Shown: in pieces, positions 15,412-23,570 of the stretch
Position numbering within the stretch: position 1 is the first letter of the stretch
How the letters are laid out: every line of letters starts with the position of its first letter
Source of the DNA: JBELMB01 sp042088665
GTDB lineage: Bacteria; Pseudomonadota; Alphaproteobacteria; Rhodobacterales; Rhodobacteraceae
Direction: 5' to 3'
Assembly (NCBI GenBank): GCA_042088665.1
Contig: JBELMB010000045.1
Span: forward strand, 1 to 32,811
Length of the DNA: 32,811 nucleotides
Position numbers and translations under genes: made by a program
Notes under the pieces: model-generated
The model's input: the letters and a program-made list of their open reading frames with translations, nothing else
The model's database searches: none
Told to the model about the DNA's origin: nothing

Positions 15412-16191
15412 TTACGCCCCCTTGAGCGTCGCGAGGGTCAGGGATGTGCGCACCTGATAGCTCAATTGGCCGCTGACATCTGCGTGCGGGCGCAGCAGCG
15501 CCTCCAGTTCGGCGTGAAACGCGGCACGACGCGCCCCCAGTTTCGAAAACGCAAACGTGTCGCGCGAATGCTGGCACAGGATGAAGTCATCGACCGATTG
15601 CCGGAACGGCTCCGACAGGAAGGTTTCGGAAAGGATGACATCCACATGATCCAGATGCCTTGTCCGCGACGCCTGCCAGGGTTCGGAATCCAAGGGCTGT
15701 CCGGTGATCTCGGGCACCCATTTCGCAAGGAACTGCCGATACGGCCCCTGCCATGGCGGCTCATGGGGCGTGTCTCCGGCAATGAACGCCAGCACGTGAT
15801 CCGGGGTCACATGCCGCCGCAACATCGCAAAGAGCCGCCCCGGATCCATCCAGTGGATGCTCGACGCAAAGGTGACGACGTCAAAGACACCCTCCAGCGG
15901 GGCCTCTTCGGCGCGGGCCTCGATCCATTCAAGGGTCGCGGCACGGCCCTGTTCGAGGGTTTTGCCAAAGGCGATCATCTTGGCGGATGGATCGACCGCG
16001 ACGACGCGGTCAAACACCTGCGACATCGGTCTCGCGATCTTGCCCTCGCCGCAGCCAAGGTCAAGAAGGCCGCCTGTTGACGGCGCATGCGCGCGCAGTG
16101 CCGCATGGATCTGCTGTGCATAAGGGGGCCGGTATCGGTAGAGATCCACAACTTCGGCGTCCATGAACGCAGCGCCCGGAACCTTGGCCAT
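15412..16191 (-). CDS. Class I SAM-dependent methyltransferase
   Basis: A 259-residue cytoplasmic methyltransferase. Motif I is LLDLGCGEGKIA (42-53), the acidic residue after β2 is Asp67 in VVAVDPSAKMI, and motif IV reads DVVTFASSIHWMD, the arrangement of the UbiE/Methyltransf_11 group. The substrate is not evident. It sits between DUF2065 and degP on the same strand, where related genomes usually have no gene, so it may be a lineage insertion into the hfl cluster. It ends about 235 bases before degP. Confidence 0.88.
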   Translation of the reverse strand: MAKVPGAAFMDAEVVDLYRYRPPYAQQIHAALRAHAPSTGGLLDLGCGEGKIARPMSQVFDRVVAVDPSAKMIAFGKTLEQGRAATLEWIEARAEEAPLEGVFDVVTFASSIHWMDPGRLFAMLRRHVTPDHVLAFIAGDTPHEPPWQGPYRQFLAKWVPEITGQPLDSEPWQASRTRHLDHVDVILSETFLSEPFRQSVDDFILCQHSRDTFAFSKLGARRAAFHAELEALLRPHADVSGQLSYQVRTSLTLATLKGA

Positions 16192-16242
16192 CGTGGTGTC
16201 TCCAATGCCGGTGGTGGCGGGACTGTGCGCTGGGTCCCGGTA

Positions 16243-16434
16243 TCAGCCTTTTGCCATCCAGAGCAACAACAGACCGGTCGCCACGGTCACCAACCCAAGG
16301 TTGCGACGCATCTCGATGGGCATCTCGCGCAGCGCCTCCAGCAGGCGTTCCACAAGCGAAGGGGCCAGTGCGTACACCAGCCCCTCGATCACAAGGACCA
16401 AGGCGATCCCCGTCAGTATGTCCGAGCCGCTCAT
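16243..16434 (-). CDS. DUF2065 family small membrane protein
   Basis: A 63-residue protein with two hydrophobic helices (about 7-24 and 46-60) separated by an amphipathic, charged middle (ERLLEALREMPIEMRRN). This matches the DUF2065 family (YjeT-like), nearly always found after hflC. It starts eight bases from the hflC stop and is surely cotranscribed. A role in the HflKC complex is suggested only by location. Confidence 0.9.
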   Translation of the reverse strand: MSGSDILTGIALVLVIEGLVYALAPSLVERLLEALREMPIEMRRNLGLVTVATGLLLLWMAKG

Positions 16435-16442
16435 GGCGCGGC

Positions 16443-17513
16443 TCAGTTGCTTTCCGGCACGGCGTCCGCGTCGGGCGCGTCGGGTGCGTCGGCCGGGGCC
16501 TCCGGCTGCGGTGCGGGCTCTGCCTCTGGCGCGGGGGCCGCGGGCAGGCTTTCGTCCACAGCCACCGGCGCAGGTTCGGCCGGGGCAACGGCCGTCGCGA
16601 TCGGTGTGCCGATGGGCGACGGGCTGTAGGTCGGGTTGGCACCCGCCTGCTCAGTCTTGAAGTACTCGAAGAACTGGCTGTCCGGCGTCATCACCATGGT
16701 GGAGTTGCCACCTTTCAACGCCGTCTCGTAGGCCTGCAACGAGCGGTAGAAGGCAAAGAACTCCGGGTCCGCGCCGTAAGCGTCGGCAAAGATCCGGTTG
16801 CGCTCTGCGTCCGCTTCACCGCGGGTCACGTTGGCTTCGCGTTCTGCCTCGGACAGGGTCTCGACCACGGTACGATCCGACAGGGCGCGCACACGCTGCG
16901 CCGCCTCGCGGCCGCGGGCGCGTTCGTCTTCGGCCTCACGTTCCCGTTCCGCCCGCATCCGGGCAAAGGTCGCTTCGAGGTTCTGCGCCGGCAGGTTGGT
17001 CTGCTTCAGCCGCACGTCGACCACGTCCAGACCCAGCGACAACGCCTCTTCGCGCGCCTGATCACGGATGCGCACCATCAGCGCACCACGCTCGGTTGAC
17101 AGGATCCGGTCAGACGTGACCTGATCGGCACCCAGCACTTCGCGGATTTTCGAGTTCAGGATGCCCTGAAGCCGGTCTTCCGCAACGCGCAGTCCGCCAA
17201 CACCAACCGCTTGCCGGAACCGGACCACATCGGCGATCCGGTAGCGCGCAAAGGCGTCGACCACCAAACGGCGATCATCCGAGGGCGTGACTTCGATCGG
17301 CTGCGTGTCCAGCGACAGGATCCGGTCGTCGTAGCGCACGACTTCCTGGATCAGCGGGATCTTGAAGGCCAGTCCCGGCTCTTCCTTGACCGCGCGGATC
17401 TGACCGAACTGCAGCACCAGCGCCTTTTCGCGTTCGTCCACCACAAAGATCGACGACAGCACGATCACAAGGACCACCACGAAGGCGGGCAGGATATAGG
17501 TTGCCTTTCCCAT
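16443..17513 (-). CDS. hflC: HflC, SPFH protein of the FtsH-modulating HflKC complex
   Basis: A 356-residue SPFH (stomatin/prohibitin) protein: one N-terminal membrane helix (about 5-25), then FVVDEREKALVLQFGQI and a band-7 domain, then a long charged coiled coil (EREREAEDERARGREAAQRV) and the ANVTRGEADAERNRIFADAYG segment typical of HflC. With HflK it forms a large periplasm-facing cage that modulates FtsH. The last ~60 residues are an Ala/Pro/Glu-rich tail, which E. coli HflC lacks. GGGGGAG precedes the ATG, and only 14 bases separate it from hflK. Confidence 0.96.
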   Translation of the reverse strand: MGKATYILPAFVVVLVIVLSSIFVVDEREKALVLQFGQIRAVKEEPGLAFKIPLIQEVVRYDDRILSLDTQPIEVTPSDDRRLVVDAFARYRIADVVRFRQAVGVGGLRVAEDRLQGILNSKIREVLGADQVTSDRILSTERGALMVRIRDQAREEALSLGLDVVDVRLKQTNLPAQNLEATFARMRAEREREAEDERARGREAAQRVRALSDRTVVETLSEAEREANVTRGEADAERNRIFADAYGADPEFFAFYRSLQAYETALKGGNSTMVMTPDSQFFEYFKTEQAGANPTYSPSPIGTPIATAVAPAEPAPVAVDESLPAAPAPEAEPAPQPEAPADAPDAPDADAVPESN

Positions 17514-17527
17514 GTTCTCGCTCCCCC

Positions 17528-18679
17528 TTAGTTGCCGGCGCCGGAACGGCGCAGTTCATTCAAAGGCAGGTAAGGCACGACACCGCCGCCCCCTCCGCCA
17601 CTGCCGGACAGAGACTGATCGAGGATCATCTTGTCCACGTCGCCGAGCACCTTTTCCATCGTCTCAAGGTAGAGACGGCGGCGGGTCACTTCGGGTGCGA
17701 GCGCATATTCCGTCTGAACGGAGATAAAGCGCGCCGCCTGACCCAGAGCCTCGTTGACCTGCTGGGCGCGGTAGCCCTCGGCCTCTTCGCGGGTCTGTGC
17801 CGCCTGACCACGGGCCTCGGCGACCACGCGGTTGGCATAGGCATCGGCCTGACGTTCCAGCCTGTCACGTTCCTGTTCCGCCGCCTGCACTTCGCGGAAG
17901 GCGTCGATCACTTCGCGGGGCGGATCGGCCTCGCGCAGGTTGACCCGGACGATGGCGATGCCGCTTTCGTATTCATCCAGCGTCGACTGGATGTTCTGTT
18001 GCGCGGTATCGGCGATCAGGCCACGATCCCGGTTCAGGATCGGCGCCAGATTGGTCGCCGCGATGATCTCGCGCATGATGGCTTCGGACACTGCCTGCAC
18101 TGTCAGTTCCGCATCGCGGATGTTGAACAGCAGCTTTGCCGGATCAGAGACGTTCCAGACCACCTGGAAATCGATGTCGACGATGTTCGCATCGGTGGTC
18201 AGCATCAGCCCGTCAGATCCGCCGCGCCCTGCGCCGATGGTCTCTGTCCGTTCCGAGGTCACGTTGATCTTTTCGTAGGTCACCAGGGGCCATGGGGCAA
18301 AGTTCAGACCCGGGTTGCCGATGGCGGAGTATTCGCCAAGGAACAACTCGACCGACTGCTCTTCCGGCCGGACGGTGTAAAAGCTCGAAAAGGCCCAGAG
18401 CGCGATCAGCGCCACCGCGCCCAGCGCCACGGTGCCCTTGGTCAGGCCCGGCCCGCCAGAGCCGCCGCCCCCGTCGGAGCCATTGTTGCGCCCGCCGCCA
18501 TTGCCGCGTCCGCCCATGAGCACGCGCAGTTGCTCCTGGCCCTTTTTCATCAGTTCGTCGATTTCAGGGATCTGGTTGTCATCGGGGCGTTTGCCGCCGC
18601 CACCGCCCTGTGGCGGGCGTCCGTTTCCGCCCCGGTTTCCACCGCCGCCCCCCCAGGGGCCGCCGCTGTTTCCTGCCAT
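17528..18679 (-). CDS. hflK: HflK, SPFH protein of the FtsH-modulating HflKC complex
   Basis: A 383-residue SPFH protein. Residues 1-80 are a Gly/Asn-rich cytoplasmic tail with a short helix (EIDELMKKGQEQLRVLM), residues about 81-101 are the membrane helix, and the band-7 domain follows (FYTVRPEEQSVELFLGEY). Later stretches (VNLREADPPREVIDAFREVQAAEQERDR) form the HflK coiled coil. It is the first gene of hflK-hflC-DUF2065; the gor stop lies 73 bases upstream, enough for its own promoter. The C-terminus ends with a Gly-rich segment after MILDQSL. Confidence 0.96.
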   Translation of the reverse strand: MAGNSGGPWGGGGGNRGGNGRPPQGGGGGKRPDDNQIPEIDELMKKGQEQLRVLMGGRGNGGGRNNGSDGGGGSGGPGLTKGTVALGAVALIALWAFSSFYTVRPEEQSVELFLGEYSAIGNPGLNFAPWPLVTYEKINVTSERTETIGAGRGGSDGLMLTTDANIVDIDFQVVWNVSDPAKLLFNIRDAELTVQAVSEAIMREIIAATNLAPILNRDRGLIADTAQQNIQSTLDEYESGIAIVRVNLREADPPREVIDAFREVQAAEQERDRLERQADAYANRVVAEARGQAAQTREEAEGYRAQQVNEALGQAARFISVQTEYALAPEVTRRRLYLETMEKVLGDVDKMILDQSLSGSGGGGGGVVPYLPLNELRRSGAGN

Positions 18680-18752
18680 GAACCTTGGTCCTTCCTCAGT
18701 ATTCTCTTGGGGTCATCGGTCTGTTCAATACCTGTGCGCTCTGCTCAGGAAA

Positions 18753-20195
18753 TCAAGCTGTCCTGACCGGATTGCGCATGGTCACGATCTCTTCCGACAT
18801 GGTCGGATGAACAGCAACCGTGCGGTCGAAATCCTCTTTTGTGGCACCCATCTTGATCGCGATGCCCGCCAGCTGGATCATTTCGCCGGCACCCGGTGCG
18901 ACGATGTGGCAGCCCAGCACCTTGCGGTTCGCCTTGGACACGATGAGCTTCATCAGCACCCGGTCGGGCTTTTGCGCAAAGGCGGTCTGCATGGGCCGGA
19001 ACGAGGTGCAGTAGACCTCGATTTCTTCTTGTGCGCGCGCGGCTTCCTCGGTCATGCCGACGGTGCCCATTTCCGGCTGTGTAAAGACCGCAGAGGGGAT
19101 CAGCTCGTGGTCCACCGGCGTCGGATTGCCACGGAACACCGTCTCGACAAAGCACATGCCTTCGCGGATCGCGACAGGCGTCAGGTTCACCCGGTTGGTC
19201 ACGTCGCCGATGGCATAGATCGAGGGCACGCCGGTCTGGCTGTAGTCATCGACGTCGATGGCGCCGCCGCGGCCCAGCGTCACACCGGCCTCCTCCAGCC
19301 CCATATCGGCGGTATTGGGCGCGCGACCGGTGGCAAAGAGCACGCAGTCAAAGTCACGCACATCGCCATTTGTCGCCTTGACACGGATCGGCCCGCTGCC
19401 CGCATCGTCCTGCGCCGCGCCGCCGTATTGCATCGCTTCGACCGGGGCGGTGTTGCCCATGCCCTCGCCTTCGGGGCTGTCGGCGCGGTTCATCTCGACG
19501 ATGTTGGTGCCAAGGTGCAGGTCGACGCCCTTTTCCTTCATGGCTTCGGCGATCAGCCCGCGGGCCTCTTCGTCAAAGCCGCGCAGGATCTGCGCACCGC
19601 GGTAATATTGCGTCACTTCGACACCCAGACCATTGAGAATGCAGGCAAACTCGCAGGCGATATACCCGCCGCCGACAATCAGCATCGACTTGGGCAGGGT
19701 CTCGAGGTGAAAGATATCGTCGGACACGATGCCAAGATGCGCATTGGGCATCTCCGGCCGGACCGGGCGGCCGCCGCTGGCCACGAGGATGTGCCTGGCG
19801 GTGATCTCCTCACCGGTGGACAGGGTCACGGTATGGGCGTCCTTGACCGTCGCACGGGCGTCAAAGCTGTCCACGCCAGAGCCCGAAAGCAGCTTGCGGT
19901 ACACCCCTTCAAGCCGGTCGAGTTCGCTGTTGAGATGGCCGCGAAAGGCCGTCCAGTCAAAGCTGCCGTCCGCGATGTCCCAGCCATAGGCGCGGGCCTC
20001 GGAGGGCATGTGGCTGTATTCGGAGGCGAAGACCATCAGTTTCTTGGGCACGCAGCCCCGGATCACGCAGGTGCCGCCGTAGCGATCCATCTCGGCAAGG
20101 CCCACCTTTGCGCCGGTCTCGCCCGCGGCCACACGCGCGGCCCGCACACCACCCGAGCCACCGCCAATGACAAACAGATCGTAGTCAAATTCCAT
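18753..20195 (-). CDS. gor: Glutathione-disulfide reductase
   Basis: A 480-residue FAD- and NADPH-dependent disulfide reductase of the cytoplasm. It has the FAD site IGGGSGGVRAA (10-20), redox pair Cys43/Cys48 in GGTCVIRGCVPKK, NADPH site VGGGYIACEF with the phosphate-binding Arg region YYRGAQILRGF, a second FAD motif near YAIGDVTNR, and the C-terminal catalytic His463/Glu468 in HPTMSEE. These choose glutathione reductase over lipoamide or mercuric reductase. Typical proteins are about 450 residues; the excess is a Gly/Ala/Asp-rich insertion at about 236-268, in the NADPH domain. GAGGAA precedes the ATG. Confidence 0.95.
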   Translation of the reverse strand: MEFDYDLFVIGGGSGGVRAARVAAGETGAKVGLAEMDRYGGTCVIRGCVPKKLMVFASEYSHMPSEARAYGWDIADGSFDWTAFRGHLNSELDRLEGVYRKLLSGSGVDSFDARATVKDAHTVTLSTGEEITARHILVASGGRPVRPEMPNAHLGIVSDDIFHLETLPKSMLIVGGGYIACEFACILNGLGVEVTQYYRGAQILRGFDEEARGLIAEAMKEKGVDLHLGTNIVEMNRADSPEGEGMGNTAPVEAMQYGGAAQDDAGSGPIRVKATNGDVRDFDCVLFATGRAPNTADMGLEEAGVTLGRGGAIDVDDYSQTGVPSIYAIGDVTNRVNLTPVAIREGMCFVETVFRGNPTPVDHELIPSAVFTQPEMGTVGMTEEAARAQEEIEVYCTSFRPMQTAFAQKPDRVLMKLIVSKANRKVLGCHIVAPGAGEMIQLAGIAIKMGATKEDFDRTVAVHPTMSEEIVTMRNPVRTA

Positions 20196-20640
20196 AGTCG
20201 TTCCTCGCTTGATCGCAGCCTGTCACGCTTGGCTGACAGAGTCACGTCGCACACATCCTTTGCGGGGAGGTATTTCACAGCCCTCCGGCGAAGGCCAGCA
20301 CCTCGCGGGTGCCTCCGGTCAACTGGCGGTCTGGCCCGCGAGACGGATGGCGCCATGGCGCAGGCCGCGGGTGAAACCGCGGGGCGCCATCGTCGCCTCC
20401 GCTCCATGATGCCGGGTCACGGAACGGGCGCAAAGGCCGCGCCAACACCTGTCCGCATGTGGCGCTTCCCTTGGCTCAACCCGCCCGCTCGGGCACCCAT
20501 GCCCCGATACACCCCATGCCCTGATACAAGCAGCCTGCGAAAGCACGGTCGCGCAGCGCCTCAACGCAGATCGCGACGTCCTGACCGGACCTGAACCGCG
20601 GCGTCCCCCGCCCCCGCAGCACGCCCATCTCAGGCCAATG
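20196..20640. other. Intergenic region upstream of gor with a large hairpin
   Basis: About 445 bases without a supported gene. The striking element is a nested inverted repeat: GATGGCGCC (20346-20354) pairs with GGCGCCATC (20383-20391), enclosing CCGCGG-GTGAAA-CCGCGG (20365-20382). It could be the terminator of the gene ending at 20641, an attenuator before gor, or a dispersed repeat. There is no T-run. Short minus-strand frames across it have no recognisable product. Confidence 0.5.
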
Positions 20641-21111
20641 TCAGACCGGGGCGAGGTGGATCTTGCGCACAACGGTTTCGCGCCACGGACCGGGCCAAAG
20701 CTGCACACGGTAGTGATCCCCACCGTCCAGCCCGTTCGCCGAAAGATCCTCGAGCCCCGCCATGGAGACCCGCAACCGATAGGTGCCCGGCGCGATGTCC
20801 ATCGCTTCGGCGTCTTCCTGCGGGTCGGTACAGCCAAGGATCACCAGCCGCCCGCTCGGCAGCGTCAGGGCACCGTCAACCACATGATCCCAGCCATTCA
20901 CGTCCAGTTCCGGGGCTTCGGGAAGCACATCGACAACCACCGGCACATGCATGTTGCGCAGGGTAAAGACAGCCAGATGATCCCCGCCGCACATCACGCG
21001 CTGCAGCAAGGTGTCTGTCGAGATCGCCATGGGATCAGGCCCGCCAGACTGCAGGTCCATGACATAGAACTGGTGATAGTCGGCAAAAACCGACACCCGT
21101 TTCGAGGACAT
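20641..21111 (-). CDS. Uncharacterised protein, weakly ComJ/Nin-like
   Basis: A 156-residue cytoplasmic protein that I do not recognise with confidence. It opens VSVFADYHQFYVMDL, alternates β-strand-like stretches (HLAVFTLRNMHVPVVVDV, ALTLPSGRLVILG) and ends with a PGTYRLRVSM strand and HYRVQLWPG. The YHQF start, middle strands and late G-x-Y-x-L strand recall the order of Bacillus ComJ (Nin, the nuclease inhibitor), but the match is by eye. The chosen ATG has GGTGGTGAG just upstream; the frame extends 45 codons further without protein-like composition. It lies between gor and rpiA on the same strand, 196 bases from the rpiA stop. Confidence 0.7.
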   Translation of the reverse strand: MSSKRVSVFADYHQFYVMDLQSGGPDPMAISTDTLLQRVMCGGDHLAVFTLRNMHVPVVVDVLPEAPELDVNGWDHVVDGALTLPSGRLVILGCTDPQEDAEAMDIAPGTYRLRVSMAGLEDLSANGLDGGDHYRVQLWPGPWRETVVRKIHLAPV

Positions 21112-21261
21112 CTCACCACCCTTCCCTGCTGTTGCGCAGCACCAACACCACCCGTCACACCCGCGACTCCGGCCAAACGCAGCCCTGACCGACAAGAAAT
21201 CCCCCGCCACACAGCCCGACACCGGGCGGGGACACGGCGCTGCCAACAGGTCCGCACACCC

Positions 21262-21283
21262 GTAGCGCGGGGTTGACCCCGCG
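21262..21283 (+). repeat. Dispersed hairpin repeat, copy 2
   Basis: GTAGCGCGGGGT-TG-ACCCCGCG, identical over 22 bases to the reverse complement of 9962-9983. It sits between the rpiA stop and the gene ending at 20641, and could act as a transcript-end hairpin. Confidence 0.8.
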
Positions 21284-21307
21284 CCCGTCCGCCAACCCGG
21301 ACAGCGG

Positions 21308-22090
21308 TCAGATGTCGCGAAACAGGTTGTCGTCTTCGAGGAAATCCAGCTGGCTCTCGCTCACCGTGCCCTCGTTGATGTCGCGCACCTCGACGCGGCC
21401 GTCCGCATGCCCCACCACGACCGTGTCGCAGATATCCATGAACAACCCGTTTTCCACCACCCCGGGGATCTGGTTCAGCACCATCGCCAGCTGCCGCGGG
21501 TTGCCGATCCGCGTCAGGTGCAGGTCGAGAATGTGATTGGCCTCATCGGTGATGAACGGCCGCTCGCCATTCATGCGCAGCGTCGCCCGGCGGCCCATCA
21601 CATCCATGGAGATCAGCGTCTCTTCGATCAGCGCCTGCGACGTGGGCCAGCCAAAGGGGATCACTTCCACCGGCAGGGGAAAGGCCCCCAGCGTGTTCAC
21701 TTCCTTGGCGGCATCGGCGATCACCACCATCTGGTCGCTGGCGGTTGCCACGATCTTTTCCTGAAGGAGCGCGCCACCACCACCCTTGATCAGGTTCAAC
21801 TCCCGGTCGAACTCATCCGCGCCGTCGATCGTCAGGTCCAGCCATTTTGCCTCGTCGAGGCTGATCACGTCGATGCCGACATCGCGCGCAAGGTCCGCCG
21901 TCCGGCTGGAGGTCGGCACGCCCTTGATGCGCAACCCGTCCTCGCGCACCATTTCGCCAAGGCAGCGCACCAGCCAGGCGGCGGTCGACCCGGTGCCCAG
22001 ACCGACGCGCATGCCCGATTCCACCAATTCCGCCGCGCGTTTGGCGGCAACAAATTTCGCCTTGTCGATGGGGGACAACTCGCCGCTCAT
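21308..22090 (-). CDS. rpiA: Ribose-5-phosphate isomerase A
   Basis: A 260-residue RpiA, which interconverts ribose 5-phosphate and ribulose 5-phosphate in the pentose phosphate pathway. Substrate-loop motifs are GLGTGSTAAW near the N-terminus, LTIDGADEFD and IKGGGGALLQEKIVA, containing the catalytic Asp and Glu positions of the family. It is somewhat longer than the 219-residue E. coli enzyme, with a slightly extended C-terminus that ends in acidic residues (DFLEDDNLF). AAGGAGA six bases before the ATG fixes the start; the longer open frame upstream is intergenic. Confidence 0.96.
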   Translation of the reverse strand: MSGELSPIDKAKFVAAKRAAELVESGMRVGLGTGSTAAWLVRCLGEMVREDGLRIKGVPTSSRTADLARDVGIDVISLDEAKWLDLTIDGADEFDRELNLIKGGGGALLQEKIVATASDQMVVIADAAKEVNTLGAFPLPVEVIPFGWPTSQALIEETLISMDVMGRRATLRMNGERPFITDEANHILDLHLTRIGNPRQLAMVLNQIPGVVENGLFMDICDTVVVGHADGRVEVRDINEGTVSESQLDFLEDDNLFRDI

Positions 22091-22163
22091 ACCGCTCTCC
22101 TTGCAAAAAACCCGCCTGCTGCGCTGTTTATAGGCAGCGCAGCCCCCCTGCGCGAGGGGGAAT

Positions 22164-22949
22164 TCAGCGCAATCCGCCCGATGCGCGCAGCGCCCCTTGC
22201 GCGTTTGCGCCCGAAAACCCGCCCTCGCCGGTGGCCGCCGCACCGGGCTGAGGCGCCAGTGACACGTCAAGGACCGCCTCGCCCATGCGTTCCGCCAGAA
22301 AGGGCGGCAAGCCCAGCATCACCCCGTCCGGCCCCAATGGCCCGAGCGACACAGGCTCCGCCCCCGCGGCAGGACGCATCCAAAGCTCCAGCGCCTCCGC
22401 ACCAAACGGCCCGTTGGGCGTCACGGCCAGCACGCGTGTGACCGGGTCGAACCGAGCAGAAAAGACCTCTGCCCCATTGCCGGACACCAATGCGCCGCTC
22501 AGCTCCGCACCGCCGGGTGCCAGGACGCCGGACAGGAAAACCGCCCAGCTCAGCGTCACCCCCACGACCGCCCCGACGAGATAGGGCAGGACTTGCCGCC
22601 AGATCGGCGGTGGTGGCGGGCCAAGCGCCTCGGCCTCGATCTGCCGCCACAGGCCCGCGGGCGGCTCTATCTCAGGCAGCGTATCGGTGAAGGTCGAGAA
22701 ATATTCGGTCCAGGCCAGCACGTCCTGCTGCAGGTCCGGGTCCCGCGCCAGCCGCGCCTCGAACCGGTCCAGCTGCGCCTCGGGCAAAACGCCCAGAACA
22801 TATTCCGCCGCTTCGGCCTCCCAGCCATCGGGCAGCGGTCCGCCATCTGCGGGCGCAGACGCGTCATGGGCGCCTTGAAGCCCCTCGTCGGGGAGGGTCT
22901 CTGGGCGGTACTCGGGGGGATACTCGGGCGGGGTCACTGGCTCAGACAC
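22164..22949 (-). CDS. Anti-sigma factor, RskA-like
   Basis: A 261-residue single-pass membrane protein. Residues 1-45 are a Pro/Glu/Asp-rich lead with a PPEYPPEYRPE repeat; about 43-90 is the cytoplasmic anti-sigma helix bundle (EAAEYVLGVLPEAQLDRFEARL), about 119-142 is one membrane helix, and the rest is an RskA-type domain (ALELWMRPAAGAEPVSLGPL). It lacks the H-x3-C-x2-C zinc motif of ChrR/RsrA. It overlaps the upstream ECF sigma gene by 16 bases, giving translational coupling. It should hold that sigma factor at the membrane; the signal is unknown. Confidence 0.88.
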   Translation of the reverse strand: MSEPVTPPEYPPEYRPETLPDEGLQGAHDASAPADGGPLPDGWEAEAAEYVLGVLPEAQLDRFEARLARDPDLQQDVLAWTEYFSTFTDTLPEIEPPAGLWRQIEAEALGPPPPPIWRQVLPYLVGAVVGVTLSWAVFLSGVLAPGGAELSGALVSGNGAEVFSARFDPVTRVLAVTPNGPFGAEALELWMRPAAGAEPVSLGPLGPDGVMLGLPPFLAERMGEAVLDVSLAPQPGAAATGEGGFSGANAQGALRASGGLR

Positions 22950-23503
22950 ATCCGCAACTCCAGCAAGCTGCGCCGCAGGGCCGCGCGCAGGACCGGCGGC
23001 TTCAGCCCGGCCTCTTCTGCCAGTTCGGGGTAGGTATAGCCCTTCAGGTAGGCCTTGCGCATCATGTCGGCGCGCTCCGGCGGCAATTGCTCAAGACACC
23101 CGAACAGCGTCCGCGCCTCCAGCCGCATCTGTGCCTGATCGGCCTGGCTGGGCCCCGCTTCGTACAGACGTTCGGCAATCTCCAGCCGGCCCACCGCCGT
23201 GCCATTGTGCCGCGACGCGCGCAACCGCACGACCACCGCCTCACGGGTCAGCGTCACGAGCCAAGTCATCGGCGCCAGCCCACTGGCTCTAAAACTTTCC
23301 GCCTGCGACCAGACCTGCACAAAGACGTCGCGCACAGCCTCTTCGGTCTGCGCATCGTCGCGCAGCAGCCGGTCGGCAATGCCATAAATTTTCGGCGAAA
23401 CGCGTGCATACAGGTTACGAAGGGCCTTTCGGTCGCCCATCGCAACGCCTGCCAGCAGTGCGTCCAGATCTTGTTGCGGTGTCATGGCTCCGGTTGCGTC
23501 CAT
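22934..23503 (-). CDS. ECF-type RNA polymerase sigma factor
   Basis: A 189-residue sigma-70-family ECF factor. Region 2 is readable in RLLRDDAQTEEAVRDVFVQVW and APMTWLVTLTREAVVVRLRA; region 4 in LEQLPPERADMMRKAYLKGYTYPELAEEAGLKP. The usual GTVKSR recognition-helix stretch is PPVLRAALRRS here, so its -35 preference may differ. AGGAG lies nine bases before the ATG. Its stop overlaps the start of the RskA-like gene, the classic sigma/anti-sigma pair. It diverges from cobS across 67 bases with a palindrome, so the two may share an operator; ECF autoregulation is usual but no clear ECF promoter is visible. Confidence 0.92.
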   Translation of the reverse strand: MDATGAMTPQQDLDALLAGVAMGDRKALRNLYARVSPKIYGIADRLLRDDAQTEEAVRDVFVQVWSQAESFRASGLAPMTWLVTLTREAVVVRLRASRHNGTAVGRLEIAERLYEAGPSQADQAQMRLEARTLFGCLEQLPPERADMMRKAYLKGYTYPELAEEAGLKPPVLRAALRRSLLELRMCLSQ

Positions 23504-23528
23504 TCCCCTTGCTCCTCTCCGCGATATA

Positions 23529-23542
23529 TTGCACGAGTGCAA
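23529..23542. promoter_or_regulatory. Palindromic operator candidate between sigma gene and cobS
   Basis: TTGCAC-GA-GTGCAA, a perfect 6-bp-arm palindrome in the 67-base gap between divergent starts. A TATAT stretch lies just on the sigma-gene side (23525-23529), so a bound protein would cover that promoter and could touch the cobS promoter too. No regulator is identified. Confidence 0.55.
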
Positions 23543-23570
23543 CGAACAACGGACAAAGAACAGGTGCACC

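Noticed and set aside
18432..20594. Plus-strand open frame of 720 codons opposite hflK and gor
   Set aside because: It spans the ends of two well-supported minus-strand genes, which real genes would not allow, and has Pro/Arg-rich antisense composition.
20196..20640. Missing gene between gor and the ComJ-like gene
   Set aside because: Open frames here are short, Arg/Pro/Ser-rich and without starts that have ribosome-binding sites; the nested hairpin explains the structure better.
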